A stretch of DNA of 64,000 nucleotides from Snodgrassella alvi (GCF_002777745.1 NZ_MEIO01000048.1:1-64000), one strand, 5' to 3'. Shown: positions 1-10,044, counted from the first letter of the stretch. Notes: generated by a model not told the origin, from the letters alone. Numbers and translations are program-made.

Positions 1-276
1 CCGTGGCAGGATAATATTGCCGGGCCGGATATTTTGATGTCCAAAAATGCGCAAGGTGAGATTAAAACCTATATTCAATGTGATTTTGTTGGCGAAGTTC
101 AGCAATGCAAGCATCGATTTTATCTTGATAATTTACCCTTATTGATACGCATAACTTATAACCGCCAGTATTTGAAACTCTGGCAGCAAACCCAAAAAAA
201 TATAGCCGGCATACTGGATAGCTGGGTGGTTACGGATAAAGGCGCATTAATTAAGAAGCAGGCAGGGAAGGTGTAA
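1..276 (+). CDS. Lipoprotein paralogue, 3' end only (partial at the left edge)
   Basis: This is the C-terminal part of a protein whose last 91 residues are identical to those of the complete lipoprotein at 564-1448. Reading is open from base 1 to the TAA at 274-276; the internal ATG at 34 is not a start that needs to be assumed. Function is not recognised. It may be an intact second copy of the neighbouring lipoprotein or a 3' remnant; only sequence to the left can decide. A 287-base non-coding gap separates it from the next copy. Confidence 0.8.
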   Translation, partial: PWQDNIAGPDILMSKNAQGEIKTYIQCDFVGEVQQCKHRFYLDNLPLLIRITYNRQYLKLWQQTQKNIAGILDSWVVTDKGALIKKQAGKV

Positions 277-299
277 AAATTCCTGCTGATTATGTCTGT
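1..299 (+). repeat. Direct repeat copy 1 (3' end of duplicated lipoprotein gene)
   Basis: Bases 1-299 are identical, by direct reading, to bases 1173-1471. The repeat runs out of the left edge, so its true length is unknown. It covers the last third of the lipoprotein gene and a few bases past its stop codon, and identity ends abruptly at 299/1471. The perfect identity points to a recent duplication or to gene conversion. Confidence 0.97.
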
Positions 300-563
300 T
301 GGGAAGCAGGTGTCTAAACTACCGCTTTTAATAAAAACTGGCAGTCATCACTGGCAGAAAATCTTGCCATTTATTTTTATCAAACTATGCTTTTTCGCCA
401 TTAAATTCTACTTACCCCCACTACTGTGCATTAATCGTAAAAAATGATTGTTGCTTTCAGCTTACCATTTCATTACATAGATTAATTTTTGTATAACTGC
501 TTATTTATTTTAGATTAAAACTGTGCTAATTTCTATACTCGTTGCTACAGAGGATACATCAGT

Positions 564-1448
564 ATGAAGAGCATATTTAAACCGTATTTCAAGCTTATCT
601 GTTTAAGCTGCCTGCTACTGCTGGCCGGTTGTGATGATAAGCAGGCTGGTGATAAAGCGGTGCAGCAGCAACCGGCACCTGTAGTGCCCCATCAGGACAG
701 ATTTGGCCGCTATGACTCTATTGGTAATCTGGGCGGTAAGCCGGTAAGTATCCCCGGCGGGGTGGTATTTACCTGGGTACGCTATATCGGCGACCCGGGC
801 GATTTTGACTCCAGCAAACAAGCGCAAAAGTATCAGCGCCCGCCGATTACTTACCAATTGCCTATTGAAGGTTTTGATTTTCAGTACCGGCTGACAGATG
901 GCGCGGTAATGAGCTATAGAGAGCAAACAGAAGAGGATTATCTGCGTGATAACAGAACTTTGATTCCAGAGGGGAAGCCGTTTCCATGGGGCTACACCAT
1001 TGTTTACAATATTGTTGATCCACACCAGCCACTTAATTTTAATAAAGCACTGGCTGACGAATTACAAGCCACCAAGAAAGTCTGGCACTTTGACTATTTT
1101 GAACAACCACAAAAAATATATGGCTTAACTTATTTCAAAGCCAATAATGGGATTGATCCCAGCACCAATCAGCCGTGGCAGGATAATATTGCCGGGCCGG
1201 ATATTTTGATGTCCAAAAATGCGCAAGGTGAGATTAAAACCTATATTCAATGTGATTTTGTTGGCGAAGTTCAGCAATGCAAGCATCGATTTTATCTTGA
1301 TAATTTACCCTTATTGATACGCATAACTTATAACCGCCAGTATTTGAAACTCTGGCAGCAAACCCAAAAAAATATAGCCGGCATACTGGATAGCTGGGTG
1401 GTTACGGATAAAGGCGCATTAATTAAGAAGCAGGCAGGGAAGGTGTAA
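564..1448 (+). CDS. Lipoprotein of unknown function, possible partner or immunity protein of the RTX protein
   Basis: 294 residues. A lipoprotein signal peptide is clear: basic start, hydrophobic stretch and lipobox LLAGC with the modified Cys at residue 23. The next residue is Asp; by the E. coli Lol rule this would keep it in the inner membrane facing the periplasm. The mature part begins with a Gln/Pro-rich linker, then a globular region rich in aromatic residues with no motif I recognise. An AGAGGA ribosome site lies before the ATG. It sits 54 bases upstream of the RTX gene on the same strand, and its 3' end is duplicated at 1-276. Duplicated small envelope lipoproteins beside a large toxin-like gene often are immunity proteins, but that role is inference here. 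Confidence 0.85.
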   Translation: MKSIFKPYFKLICLSCLLLLAGCDDKQAGDKAVQQQPAPVVPHQDRFGRYDSIGNLGGKPVSIPGGVVFTWVRYIGDPGDFDSSKQAQKYQRPPITYQLPIEGFDFQYRLTDGAVMSYREQTEEDYLRDNRTLIPEGKPFPWGYTIVYNIVDPHQPLNFNKALADELQATKKVWHFDYFEQPQKIYGLTYFKANNGIDPSTNQPWQDNIAGPDILMSKNAQGEIKTYIQCDFVGEVQQCKHRFYLDNLPLLIRITYNRQYLKLWQQTQKNIAGILDSWVVTDKGALIKKQAGKV

Positions 1449-1471
1449 AAATTCCTGCTGATTATGTCTGT
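1173..1471 (+). repeat. Direct repeat copy 2
   Basis: Second copy of the 299-base perfect repeat that begins at the left edge. It ends 31 bases before the RTX start codon at 1503, so the duplicated unit includes the lipoprotein 3' end and part of the lipoprotein-RTX spacer. Confidence 0.97.
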
Positions 1472-1502
1472 ATTGTTAACAACTGATGAAAGAGATAAGA
1501 AT

Positions 1503-4500
1503 ATGTCTAAACCACAGGTATTAACTAAAGAGCAATTAAAAGCTTGGAGCGAGCAAATCAAAACCGGCGAGCTGTCGGCCATAGGAGAAGTGTATCAGGC
1601 GCTGGCCAAAAAGGGCTATGACTATGCCCACTGGGCATTTGGGGTGGCTACAGCTGATACCATCACCGGTAATGGCGCTTTGCAGTTTATGCAGGCCGTG
1701 GCTAAGGATCATAAACAAAAGCTCACTCAGGCGCGGGTTGACAGTGTACGGCGTGATATGGCGCTCGGCTATCTGGCCATGCTGCAAGACAAACTGGAAA
1801 ACGGCAAAGGCGGTGAAGATATTACCTATTATGAAATGTTAGAATTTCATATAAAAGTGTTTAAAGACAATAAGCTGGATATCGGCTACTGGACGCTGTA
1901 TACGCCGATGTCGATTATCCAGAACCATGCTTCGGCTACCGGCAGCAATGGTCAGGTGATTGGCGGTAAGCAGGTTGTGGAGAATATGTGGCAGCATATG
2001 CGGGCTACGCAGGGAACCGGGGTGACAGGCTCATGGGTAAGCCTGATGTTATACGGGGTGATGCAGGATGCGCAGAAGGGCTACATTTACGTGAATAAGT
2101 CCAACGGTGAGGTTGCACCATTAGACTATATTATCAAGACTGCTGCCTATTCAATTAATATTCCTATCGCTCATATTGTAGCAGGTACCCATGTGGAGAA
2201 GCTGGCTAATGTACTTGGCTATAAAAAGGTAGCAGTTTCCAGTGCTGAGCAGCAGCAGGCGCAGCAGTGGTGCAAAGACACGAATATGGCAGCTGCGTTC
2301 ACTGCTTTTGCCAAGGAAATGGCTGGCGATAATATCCTTGTTTATGGCTCAACTCATACTTGGTATAAGGATTATGCTACGCCGGAAAACAGGCTTACCG
2401 GCAAGTTTTTTGCCAATCAGAATACTTCTGCGGCCACGCAAAAGCGGCTGGCCAATAACTGGCAACTGGTGGGCGGCGCAGGTATGACTAAATGGATTAT
2501 CGCTGCGGTATTGAATGAAAATCTGGCCAATAGTTCCAGTGCGTTGCTCTCTTCCATTAATGAGACTAACTTTCTGGATAAAGGATTAGGGTTCGTGTTT
2601 GAGCCTAAATCCGGACACCGCAGGCCGGTAGCGGGTGCAAGAGATGAGTATGAATTCAGATATGAGCTGGAATATATTGATGCTACGCCGGATAGCGTGC
2701 TGAGTATTTTGCAGAATTTAACCAGTAATGGAGAAACAGCTAAGGTATCGCAGTATTTGCATGCGCTGTTGCAGTTGAATCCGGTGGTGGTATTGAATCC
2801 GGATTTTACACCACAGCAAAGAAGTGTGGATGATGTAGGTGAAGACTGGATTAAAATCCGCTGCTGGGCCATTCAGGAGATAAAATACGCTAAGGCAGTA
2901 GAACACAATGATTATGTACGCTCCCTGCTCAATGGGATGTCACCTACTCCGGCTCCCGAGATTGATATTAATCAGCAGCTAACCATGCATCTGCGGCAAC
3001 AGAAAGAGCTGGTTGAGTCTATCCGGACGAAATATGGTTTTGGTAAAGATGATGTGATTCGTTTTCGTGATGAGAATACCGGCCTGAGCTGGGTGACCAA
3101 TGGTGCAATAACTCAAGCCGGCCATGTGGTGATGATGCTTTCTGATAATGCCACTGGCACCTATTCTGGCAGTAGTTTAGGCGATGTGATTATGGGCGGC
3201 CGTGCCGATGATGTTATCGATGGCGGCGCCGGCGATGACTATTTATATGGTGGTGCCGGAAATGATACGTTGATTGGCGGTAGCGGCAATGATTTATTGT
3301 CTGGCGGTGCGGGAACAGACACTTATTATTTCAATGCAGGTGATGGGCAGGATCGCATTATCGATAGTGATGGTAATGGCCATATCTATCTGGACAATAA
3401 GATTTTTTCATCGTATCAGTGGATAGGGAAAGAGCTGAATGTATGGCAGTCAGAGGATAATAAATGGCAGGTATGGCTGAATAAAACCGGTGATTTATGC
3501 ATTCAATCCCTGACAGACAATAAAGATATTCTTACTATTGAGGGATGGAAGGATCTTAAAGGAAATAAACTCGGCATTAATTTACCCAATATGCGTCCGC
3601 CTAAGGAAAAAAATAAAATTCTGGGCGACTGGCGCACGAAAATCATTCATGTAGAAGGCCATTTTGAAAAAGAGTTAGAGCACCGTAAAGGCCAATATCA
3701 CCATGATTGGGATAAGCGCAATGCCGATGGCCATATTATTGATGGTAAACAAGAAAATGGCTTTGAGGATGTTATTTTCGGCACAGACAATGATGATGAA
3801 ATTTGGGGGCTGGACGGCGGCGATGCTATTGATGGCATGGCCGGTGATGATGTGATTATGGGTGGCGATGGCACTGATCTGCTCGCAGGCGGCGGTGGCT
3901 CCGATACCATCAGGGGTGGTGCCGGAAATGATTATATTTTTGCCAATAATCATTTAACGATATATCCACGAAGGAAGCCGGATGAGCGCTGGCAGCTGCC
4001 GGATTTTAGTAAAAAACTGATTCATGCTGGCCCAAACTGGGGAGTATATCTTGACAAAGGCAATCATTTGAATATCTCCGGTATTAGCTACGACTGTTTT
4101 GATGAACCCATCCCTGCTTCGGGCGATATGTCATATGGTGGGGATTTTCTGTATGGTGATGAGGGCAATGACTTTATTGTCGGAGGCAATCTGAATGACT
4201 ATATCGAAGGTGATTCGGTAGCACCGGGCAGTACGCAAGACGGAGATGATGTCGTTTTTGGTATGGGTGGTAATGATTATATTGTCGGTGGTAAGGGACA
4301 GGACATTTTATATGGCGATGGTCTTGTTAATCGAGGTCCTTTAAATCATCTTGCTGGCTGGGCTCATGGAGATGACCATATTGATGGTGGCGATGGTGAT
4401 GATGAAATCATTGGTGGCGGTGGCAATGATTTGATTATTGGTGGCAATGGCGATGATTTTCTGTATGGCGATGATGGCGGAAAGACATTAAGAGAAATAC

Positions 4501-6293
4501 TTAATAGCCAATATCATGGCAATGACACTATTTATGGCGGTGCCGGCAAAGACATTATTGCAGGTGGTGGCGGCGATGATTTTCTGTATGGTGGCAGTGG
4601 CGATGACATTATATATGGCGATTCTCCTGATGCGAATAGAAATTTTTCACAAATAAAATGCAATGATCATATCTGGGGCGATGACGGTAATGATCAGCTG
4701 TATGGTGGCTACGGAGACGATGTGATTCATGGCGGCGCTGATCATGACAAAATTTATGGCGGCCACGGTAATGATGAGCTTTATGGCGATGAAGGCAATG
4801 ACATTATTTACGGCGATGATGCGAACACAAAAGAAATTCAGGGTGCAGACTATATTGATGGCGGCGCCGGCGATGATAGTTTAATAGGCGGCGGTGGAGA
4901 CGACTGGATTTTCGGCGGCGATGGCGATGATAAGATATGGGGTGATGAGAATAAAAACTTTGTCGATGCAGACTATTTAATAAACGGCAATGATCATCTG
5001 TTTGGCGGAAATGGTAATGACATTATTGATGCCGGATACGGGGCTGATGAAGTTGATGGCGGTGAAGGAAATGATATTATATTCGGCGGCGGCGGTCATG
5101 ATTACCTTTATGGTGGAAATGGTGATGATCTGATTGTCGGAGACTTCAATAATATTATTGGTTGGGGAATTGGTTGGGAAGGTTCTAGGAACCCTATTTT
5201 AATTACAACCGAAAATTCTAAATATACCGGCGATGATGTTATATACGGCGGAGAGGGTAACGACAGAATATATGGAGATGTTTTACAAGAATTAGAAAGT
5301 TTTTCTGGAAATGATGTTTTATATGGTGAAGGAGGAGACGATTATATTAATGGGGGTTATGGTAATGATTACATTGATGGAGGTATCGGCAACGACCTGC
5401 TGATTGGCAGTGGTGGTGATGATGTGATTTATGGTGGTAATGGTGATGATGTTATTTATGGCGACAGTAAAGAGCCTGTAAATAGCGCTAATGCAAAAAC
5501 CAGTGGTAATGACGTTATCTTCGGAGGAGACGGAGACGATTTTATCAGTGGTGGTAGCGGCAATGATAATTTACAGGGTGATGACGGTAATGATCAGCTG
5601 TATGGAGGTCTGGGCGATGATAATTTATATGGCGGAGCCGGTAATGATCTGCTTAATGGTGGTAAAGGCAATGACTATCTGAATGGCGGTATGGGTGATG
5701 ATATGTATGTAATTAAAAACGGCGACGGCATCACCACCATTGAAGACCATAATGGATTGTCTTATATTAAGGTTGATCAGATAAAGTCGCTTACTTTCAG
5801 TGCTTATAAAGACGGAATAGTGATTAAAAACGGGGTTAAAGGCGATATTATTTATCTGCTCGGCTATAATTTGAAAAACCGAGGCAAAAATTCTGATTTA
5901 GACAATATTATATTTACCGAAGATGGTAAGCATGGGCAGACTTTATTAAGCCTGATTACAAAACGAAAACCTGCTGATATGCCCCTTATTCCGCAGTTTG
6001 AAAAAGCTTCGGCTATCGATAATCACCCGTTCAGCTCTGCTGACAATAGTCTGCTTGATGATTCAGGCAATTATACCGCAGGCCTTGCCAGAATTCCTGT
6101 AAAGAATGCCGCGCCGGATAACCATGCCAGTGAAATTCTCAATTCCGGTTTTAATAATGCTGATGCGATGTTACTCCAGCAGGCAATGGCGACCATGAGT
6201 TCTGGACTTGCTGATAGCAGCATGGCAATATCACCGCCACAGGATAAACATTTAGATACTGCTAATAATTATCTGTGTATTTCGGCTGTATAA
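1503..6293 (+). CDS. Large RTX-repeat protein, probable type I secreted toxin or adhesin
   Basis: 1596 residues from the ATG at 1503; an in-frame ATG at 1464 lacks any ribosome site and lies in the duplicated segment, so 1503 (preceded by AAAGAGA) is preferred. The first 550 residues are a mostly helical domain with no catalytic motif I recognise. Glycine/aspartate nonapeptides of the GGxGxD type follow: one block near residues 556-611, then nearly continuous arrays near 756-1403, broken by short spacers. Such repeats fold into calcium-binding beta-rolls and mark export by type I secretion; a post-repeat domain and a Ser/Ala-rich tail end the protein, where the export signal should lie. There is no secretion ABC transporter next to it. 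Toxin against host, rival bacteria, or a surface protein are all possible. Confidence 0.93.
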   Translation: MSKPQVLTKEQLKAWSEQIKTGELSAIGEVYQALAKKGYDYAHWAFGVATADTITGNGALQFMQAVAKDHKQKLTQARVDSVRRDMALGYLAMLQDKLENGKGGEDITYYEMLEFHIKVFKDNKLDIGYWTLYTPMSIIQNHASATGSNGQVIGGKQVVENMWQHMRATQGTGVTGSWVSLMLYGVMQDAQKGYIYVNKSNGEVAPLDYIIKTAAYSINIPIAHIVAGTHVEKLANVLGYKKVAVSSAEQQQAQQWCKDTNMAAAFTAFAKEMAGDNILVYGSTHTWYKDYATPENRLTGKFFANQNTSAATQKRLANNWQLVGGAGMTKWIIAAVLNENLANSSSALLSSINETNFLDKGLGFVFEPKSGHRRPVAGARDEYEFRYELEYIDATPDSVLSILQNLTSNGETAKVSQYLHALLQLNPVVVLNPDFTPQQRSVDDVGEDWIKIRCWAIQEIKYAKAVEHNDYVRSLLNGMSPTPAPEIDINQQLTMHLRQQKELVESIRTKYGFGKDDVIRFRDENTGLSWVTNGAITQAGHVVMMLSDNATGTYSGSSLGDVIMGGRADDVIDGGAGDDYLYGGAGNDTLIGGSGNDLLSGGAGTDTYYFNAGDGQDRIIDSDGNGHIYLDNKIFSSYQWIGKELNVWQSEDNKWQVWLNKTGDLCIQSLTDNKDILTIEGWKDLKGNKLGINLPNMRPPKEKNKILGDWRTKIIHVEGHFEKELEHRKGQYHHDWDKRNADGHIIDGKQENGFEDVIFGTDNDDEIWGLDGGDAIDGMAGDDVIMGGDGTDLLAGGGGSDTIRGGAGNDYIFANNHLTIYPRRKPDERWQLPDFSKKLIHAGPNWGVYLDKGNHLNISGISYDCFDEPIPASGDMSYGGDFLYGDEGNDFIVGGNLNDYIEGDSVAPGSTQDGDDVVFGMGGNDYIVGGKGQDILYGDGLVNRGPLNHLAGWAHGDDHIDGGDGDDEIIGGGGNDLIIGGNGDDFLYGDDGGKTLREILNSQYHGNDTIYGGAGKDIIAGGGGDDFLYGGSGDDIIYGDSPDANRNFSQIKCNDHIWGDDGNDQLYGGYGDDVIHGGADHDKIYGGHGNDELYGDEGNDIIYGDDANTKEIQGADYIDGGAGDDSLIGGGGDDWIFGGDGDDKIWGDENKNFVDADYLINGNDHLFGGNGNDIIDAGYGADEVDGGEGNDIIFGGGGHDYLYGGNGDDLIVGDFNNIIGWGIGWEGSRNPILITTENSKYTGDDVIYGGEGNDRIYGDVLQELESFSGNDVLYGEGGDDYINGGYGNDYIDGGIGNDLLIGSGGDDVIYGGNGDDVIYGDSKEPVNSANAKTSGNDVIFGGDGDDFISGGSGNDNLQGDDGNDQLYGGLGDDNLYGGAGNDLLNGGKGNDYLNGGMGDDMYVIKNGDGITTIEDHNGLSYIKVDQIKSLTFSAYKDGIVIKNGVKGDIIYLLGYNLKNRGKNSDLDNIIFTEDGKHGQTLLSLITKRKPADMPLIPQFEKASAIDNHPFSSADNSLLDDSGNYTAGLARIPVKNAAPDNHASEILNSGFNNADAMLLQQAMATMSSGLADSSMAISPPQDKHLDTANNYLCISAV

Positions 6294-6326
6294 AAGCAAG
6301 TTTCTGTTCTGTTAATTTGAATTTAT

Positions 6327-6355
6327 GCCTGTAACAACAGTTACAGGCTTTTTTT
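6327..6355 (+). terminator. Intrinsic terminator after the RTX gene
   Basis: A 9-bp perfect stem (6327-6335 with 6340-6348), loop AACA, then seven T residues. It lies 34 bases past the RTX stop codon. Confidence 0.9.
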
Positions 6356-6464
6356 ATGGACAAATATTGGCATCTGTTATCGATTACAGTAATCAGGATG
6401 TATAATATTTACCTGGTAAAACAGCAAATATTAAATTGTTAATTTAATTACGGAGAAATAACCC

Positions 6465-7307
6465 ATGTGCCAGTTGTTAGGCATGGATTGCAATACCCCC
6501 ACTGATATTGTGTTTTCTTTTGAAGGATTTCGTTTGCGAGGCGGGTTAACTGATCATCACGCTGATGGTTTTGGTATTGCTTTTTTTGAAGGCCATGGTG
6601 TACGCCTGCTTCAGGATGACAAGCCCTGTGCCAGCTCACCGGTAGCAGATCTGGTGCAGCAGTATAAAATTAAGTCGGAAAATGTAATTGCACATATTCG
6701 CAAGGCCACACAGGGACAGGTGCATCTGGTGAATACGCACCCGTTTGTACGCGAATTATGGGGAGAATACTGGGTATTCGCACATAATGGTAATCTGCGC
6801 CATTTTGCGCCAGCCAGAGGAGAATATTTTAATCCGGTAGGTTCTACCGATTCTGAACAGGCATTCTGCTATCTGCTTGAGCAGCTACGCCAGCGCTTTC
6901 GTCACAAGCCCTCGCGCGAGATTTTATTCCGTACAGTAGCAGAAATCACCAGCGAGCTACGCCAGTACGGGCTGTTTAATTACATGCTTTCCAATGGCGA
7001 CTGGTTAATAGCCCATGCCAGCACCCTGCTTTTTTATATTATCCGGCAGGCTCCTTTTGGTAAGGCTGTTCTGGCAGATGAAGATGTGGCTATTGATTTT
7101 TCCGCTGTAACCACGCCGTACGATCGTGTGGCGGTAATTGCCACCCTGCCCCTTACCTGTAATGAACAATGGCAGCAACTGGCCATTAATGAACTGGTCA
7201 TGTTTAGTCAGGGAGAAATTGTTTTGCGTGATTGTATTCAGCCAGCGCAATATATGAGTATTGAAGAAGGGCTGGCCATTGCATATAAAGCCGGTGTTAA
7301 TATGTAA
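6465..7307 (+). CDS. yafJ: Class II glutamine amidotransferase, YafJ type
   Basis: 280 residues. The protein begins MCQLLG, so that Cys2 becomes the N-terminal nucleophile typical of Ntn-type glutamine amidotransferases after removal of Met. Other family blocks are visible: the HADGFG segment near residue 32, HIRKAT near 75, NTHPF near 88 and AHNGNL near 105. It lacks a synthase domain, as in stand-alone YafJ/EgtC-like proteins, whose physiological partner is uncertain. GGAG lies 8 bases before the start. It seems a single-gene unit; a short hairpin follows at 7362-7380. Confidence 0.88.
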   Translation: MCQLLGMDCNTPTDIVFSFEGFRLRGGLTDHHADGFGIAFFEGHGVRLLQDDKPCASSPVADLVQQYKIKSENVIAHIRKATQGQVHLVNTHPFVRELWGEYWVFAHNGNLRHFAPARGEYFNPVGSTDSEQAFCYLLEQLRQRFRHKPSREILFRTVAEITSELRQYGLFNYMLSNGDWLIAHASTLLFYIIRQAPFGKAVLADEDVAIDFSAVTTPYDRVAVIATLPLTCNEQWQQLAINELVMFSQGEIVLRDCIQPAQYMSIEEGLAIAYKAGVNM

Positions 7308-7652
7308 TGTATTGTTGCAATAAATAGTTTACTGACTAAATGCCATAATTTTCAAACTGGCCGAAAATTAACAATTTTCGCCATATCCGCATAATTATCA
7401 TTTATTTATTACTGAAAACCAGAGTGGGCTTATGCGAATCTTGTAAACTGATACATATAGATTTGGCTAAACTTGCCCTTATTTTTGAGATAATAAATTC
7501 TGATATGAATAAACAATATCCATGCGGATAATTCAACTACGGGCTAACTGATTTTATTGATAATCATAAAATATTAACAAACTGGCTCCTGATAGTTCAG
7601 GAGCCAGTTTATTCATATCATAAGCCTTGATTACAATACTTACTGTTCTAAA
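7308..7652. other. Gene-free gap between convergent yafJ and the NSS transporter
   Basis: 345 AT-rich bases between convergent genes. It contains a short 8-bp hairpin (7362-7369 with 7373-7380) soon after yafJ and a strong 13-bp hairpin at 7580-7609. I see no reading frame with family resemblance. Confidence 0.6.
7580..7609 (-). terminator. Hairpin terminator between convergent genes
   Basis: Perfect 13-bp stem (7580-7592 with 7597-7609), loop TAGT. T-rich sequence follows on the minus strand, 44 bases past the transporter stop, so it probably ends the minus-strand transcript and may work both ways. Confidence 0.75.
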
Positions 7653-9014
7653 TTACATAAAACCATATATCAGTATAGCAATTACCGCTACGGGAATAAC
7701 AATCCGGCATAAGAATTTCCAACATGCAAATATTGCGGGGCTTAAATTCAATTCTTGCCGAATGGTTTCTTGCTGCATCATCCAGCCAGCAAAAATTATG
7801 GTACCCAAACCAGTTAACGGCAGCATAAGCTTACTGGTGACATAGTCCAGAAAATCAAAAATATTTTTTCCAAAAATAGTCACATCCTGCCACGCATTAA
7901 AGGATAACAGACAAGCAATGCCCAACGCCCAGATAACCACGCTACTAACTAATGTAGCTGACTTACGGCCTAAATGAGTTTTTTCTTCCAGCAATTCTAC
8001 TGTTGGTTCCAGCAATGAGATAGAGGAAGTAAGTGCAGCAAAAGTAAGGAAGATAAAGAACAATATACCAATAATGGTGCCACCAGACATATTACCAAAG
8101 GCAATCGGCAAGGTAACAAAAATCAGGCCGGGGCCTTCAGCCGGTTGCAAACCGTTGGCAAATACCAATGGAAAAATGGCCATACCGGACAACACAGCCA
8201 CGATTACGTCCAGAATTACCACGGTACGGGCAGTGGAAATCAGATTAACATCTTTGCCCAGATAAGAGCCGTAGGCCATCATGATGCCCATACCCAGAGA
8301 CAGACTGAAAAACGCATGTCCCAATGCTGCCAATACTGCCTTACCAGTAATGGCAGACCAGTCCGGGGTAAACAGGAAAGCAAATGCCTTACCAAATGAC
8401 GGACCACTGACAACGCCGGCATAAATCACCAGTCCAATCAGCAGGACACCCAGCCCCGGCATCATGATTTTGCATGAGCGCTCCAGACCGGCACCCACTC
8501 CCATAGCAACAATTAAGCCAGTAGCCAGCATAAACACAGTATGCCAAGTAAGCAGATGGTTTACACTGCCAAGAAATTGCTGAAAAACCAAACTGGTTCC
8601 ATCGCCATGCAGTCCTTTAAAAGTACCATTGCCGGCAAGAAAAATATAATCAGTCGCCCAGCCACCTATCACACTGTAAAAAGACAATATCAGGAATGAA
8701 CCAAGTACCCCAATAATGCCTACCCAGCGCCATGATTTAGACCGTCCTTCAGCAGCCGCTACATCTTCCATGGTATGAATCGGGTTTTTCTGTCCGCGAC
8801 GGCCAATCAGCCATTCAGCTACCAGAATCGGCAACCCAATTATAAACATACAAATCAGATAGGTAAGCACAAAGGCAGAACCACCCATCTGACCGGCCAT
8901 ATAAGGAAATTTCCAGATATTACCCAAACCTACCGCTGAACCTGCTGCGGCAAGCATAAATCCCATCCGCGAGCTCCACTGTGAATGCGATTTTTTCTTT
9001 GTTCCGCCACTCAT
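7653..9014 (-). CDS. Sodium-dependent transporter of the neurotransmitter:sodium symporter (NSS/SNF) family
   Basis: 453 residues and about eleven or twelve hydrophobic segments. The hallmark N-terminal block is present: SRMGFMLAAAGSAVGLGNIW followed by KFPY, forming the sodium and substrate site of the LeuT fold in TM1. Family members move amino acids or related amines into the cell with Na+. The substrate cannot be read from the sequence. AAGGG precedes the ATG by five bases. It stands alone, with the amidase gene upstream on the same strand 226 bases away. The short C-terminal tail is usual for bacterial members. Confidence 0.92.
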   Translation of the reverse strand: MSGGTKKKSHSQWSSRMGFMLAAAGSAVGLGNIWKFPYMAGQMGGSAFVLTYLICMFIIGLPILVAEWLIGRRGQKNPIHTMEDVAAAEGRSKSWRWVGIIGVLGSFLILSFYSVIGGWATDYIFLAGNGTFKGLHGDGTSLVFQQFLGSVNHLLTWHTVFMLATGLIVAMGVGAGLERSCKIMMPGLGVLLIGLVIYAGVVSGPSFGKAFAFLFTPDWSAITGKAVLAALGHAFFSLSLGMGIMMAYGSYLGKDVNLISTARTVVILDVIVAVLSGMAIFPLVFANGLQPAEGPGLIFVTLPIAFGNMSGGTIIGILFFIFLTFAALTSSISLLEPTVELLEEKTHLGRKSATLVSSVVIWALGIACLLSFNAWQDVTIFGKNIFDFLDYVTSKLMLPLTGLGTIIFAGWMMQQETIRQELNLSPAIFACWKFLCRIVIPVAVIAILIYGFM

Positions 9015-9240
9015 AATTGCCCTTTACTTCCTGATTCAAAATTCATAAAAAAATTCAACATTTAACTATATAATGTAAATTTAATCAGTAATCATGCCAT
9101 GAATCGCTTTTTTGGACAAGAATTGATTGCTAATGCACCCTATTTCTAAGTATAAAATCTATTTTTTAGACATTATGTCCAAAATTATGCGTTTGTATTT
9201 CTGCATTTCACCGCCCACAGAGACAAACAACAATCGATGA

Positions 9241-10044
9241 TTACAGTAAACGATGTTGTAGTGCTGGTAGTTTTGCGCGTACCGATTGCAGAAACTCAGC
9301 ATTCAGCTCAGCACAAATCACGCCCTCACCTTCAGGTAATGAAGCCAGAACCTCACCCCACGGATTAATAATCAGGCTGTGGCCATAGGTACGACGGCCA
9401 TTCTGATGCTGCCCGCCCTGTGCTGAAGCCAGTACATAGCACTGATTTTCAATTGCCCGGGCGGTTAATAGCGTATGCCAGTGTGCCTTACCTGTGGTAT
9501 AGGTAAAGGCTGCCGGTAAAACCAGCACATCAAATGGGAGCTGGGCGCGGAAAAATTCAGGAAAACGCAAATCGTAACAAATACCCTGTGCTACCGCGAT
9601 ATTATCAACTTTCAGCTCTGGTACATCCATTCCCCGCAGTATGGTATCGGCTTCAGCATAATATTCATTGGCACCACTGTAACCAAACAGATGCATTTTG
9701 TGATAGAAACCAAGCAGCTCACCGGCACGCCCATACACCAGCATAGTATTAAGCACTTTGGTTTTGTCTGTACTTTGTAAAGGTATGGTACCTCCAAACA
9801 GCACAATACCCAATTCAGCCGCCAGTGTTTTTAAGGCAGTTTGCAGTGCGCCATCGCCAAATGTCTCTGCTACAGCTACTTTATCGGTATCGTTTTTACC
9901 CATAATTGGCCAGTATTCAGGCAAAACCACCCATTGCGCCCCTGCTGCGGCAGCCTGCCGCACTAAGCGCTGCATAGACTGGATATTTTCGGCAATGTCA
10001 GTGCCTGAAACCATTTGTACAACGCCAACATTGATATTGTTCAT
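9241..10044 (-). CDS. Carbon-nitrogen hydrolase, Nit1-type (probable deaminated-glutathione amidase)
   Basis: 267 residues, full length for this branch of the nitrilase superfamily. The catalytic triad is visible: Glu in LPEYWP near residue 43, Lys in YHKMHLFG near 117, and Cys in GICYDLRFPE near 155. Nit1-type enzymes hydrolyse deaminated glutathione, a by-product of transaminases; this cytosolic repair role is assigned from family resemblance, and another small amide could be the substrate. AAGGAG precedes the ATG by six bases. No partner gene lies beside it. Confidence 0.85.
   Translation of the reverse strand: MNNINVGVVQMVSGTDIAENIQSMQRLVRQAAAAGAQWVVLPEYWPIMGKNDTDKVAVAETFGDGALQTALKTLAAELGIVLFGGTIPLQSTDKTKVLNTMLVYGRAGELLGFYHKMHLFGYSGANEYYAEADTILRGMDVPELKVDNIAVAQGICYDLRFPEFFRAQLPFDVLVLPAAFTYTTGKAHWHTLLTARAIENQCYVLASAQGGQHQNGRRTYGHSLIINPWGEVLASLPEGEGVICAELNAEFLQSVRAKLPALQHRLL

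Noticed and set aside
3172-5710. Tandem DNA repeats as a CRISPR or satellite array
   Set aside because: The periodicity is the coding repeat of the RTX nonapeptides, with variable sequence and no spacer structure.
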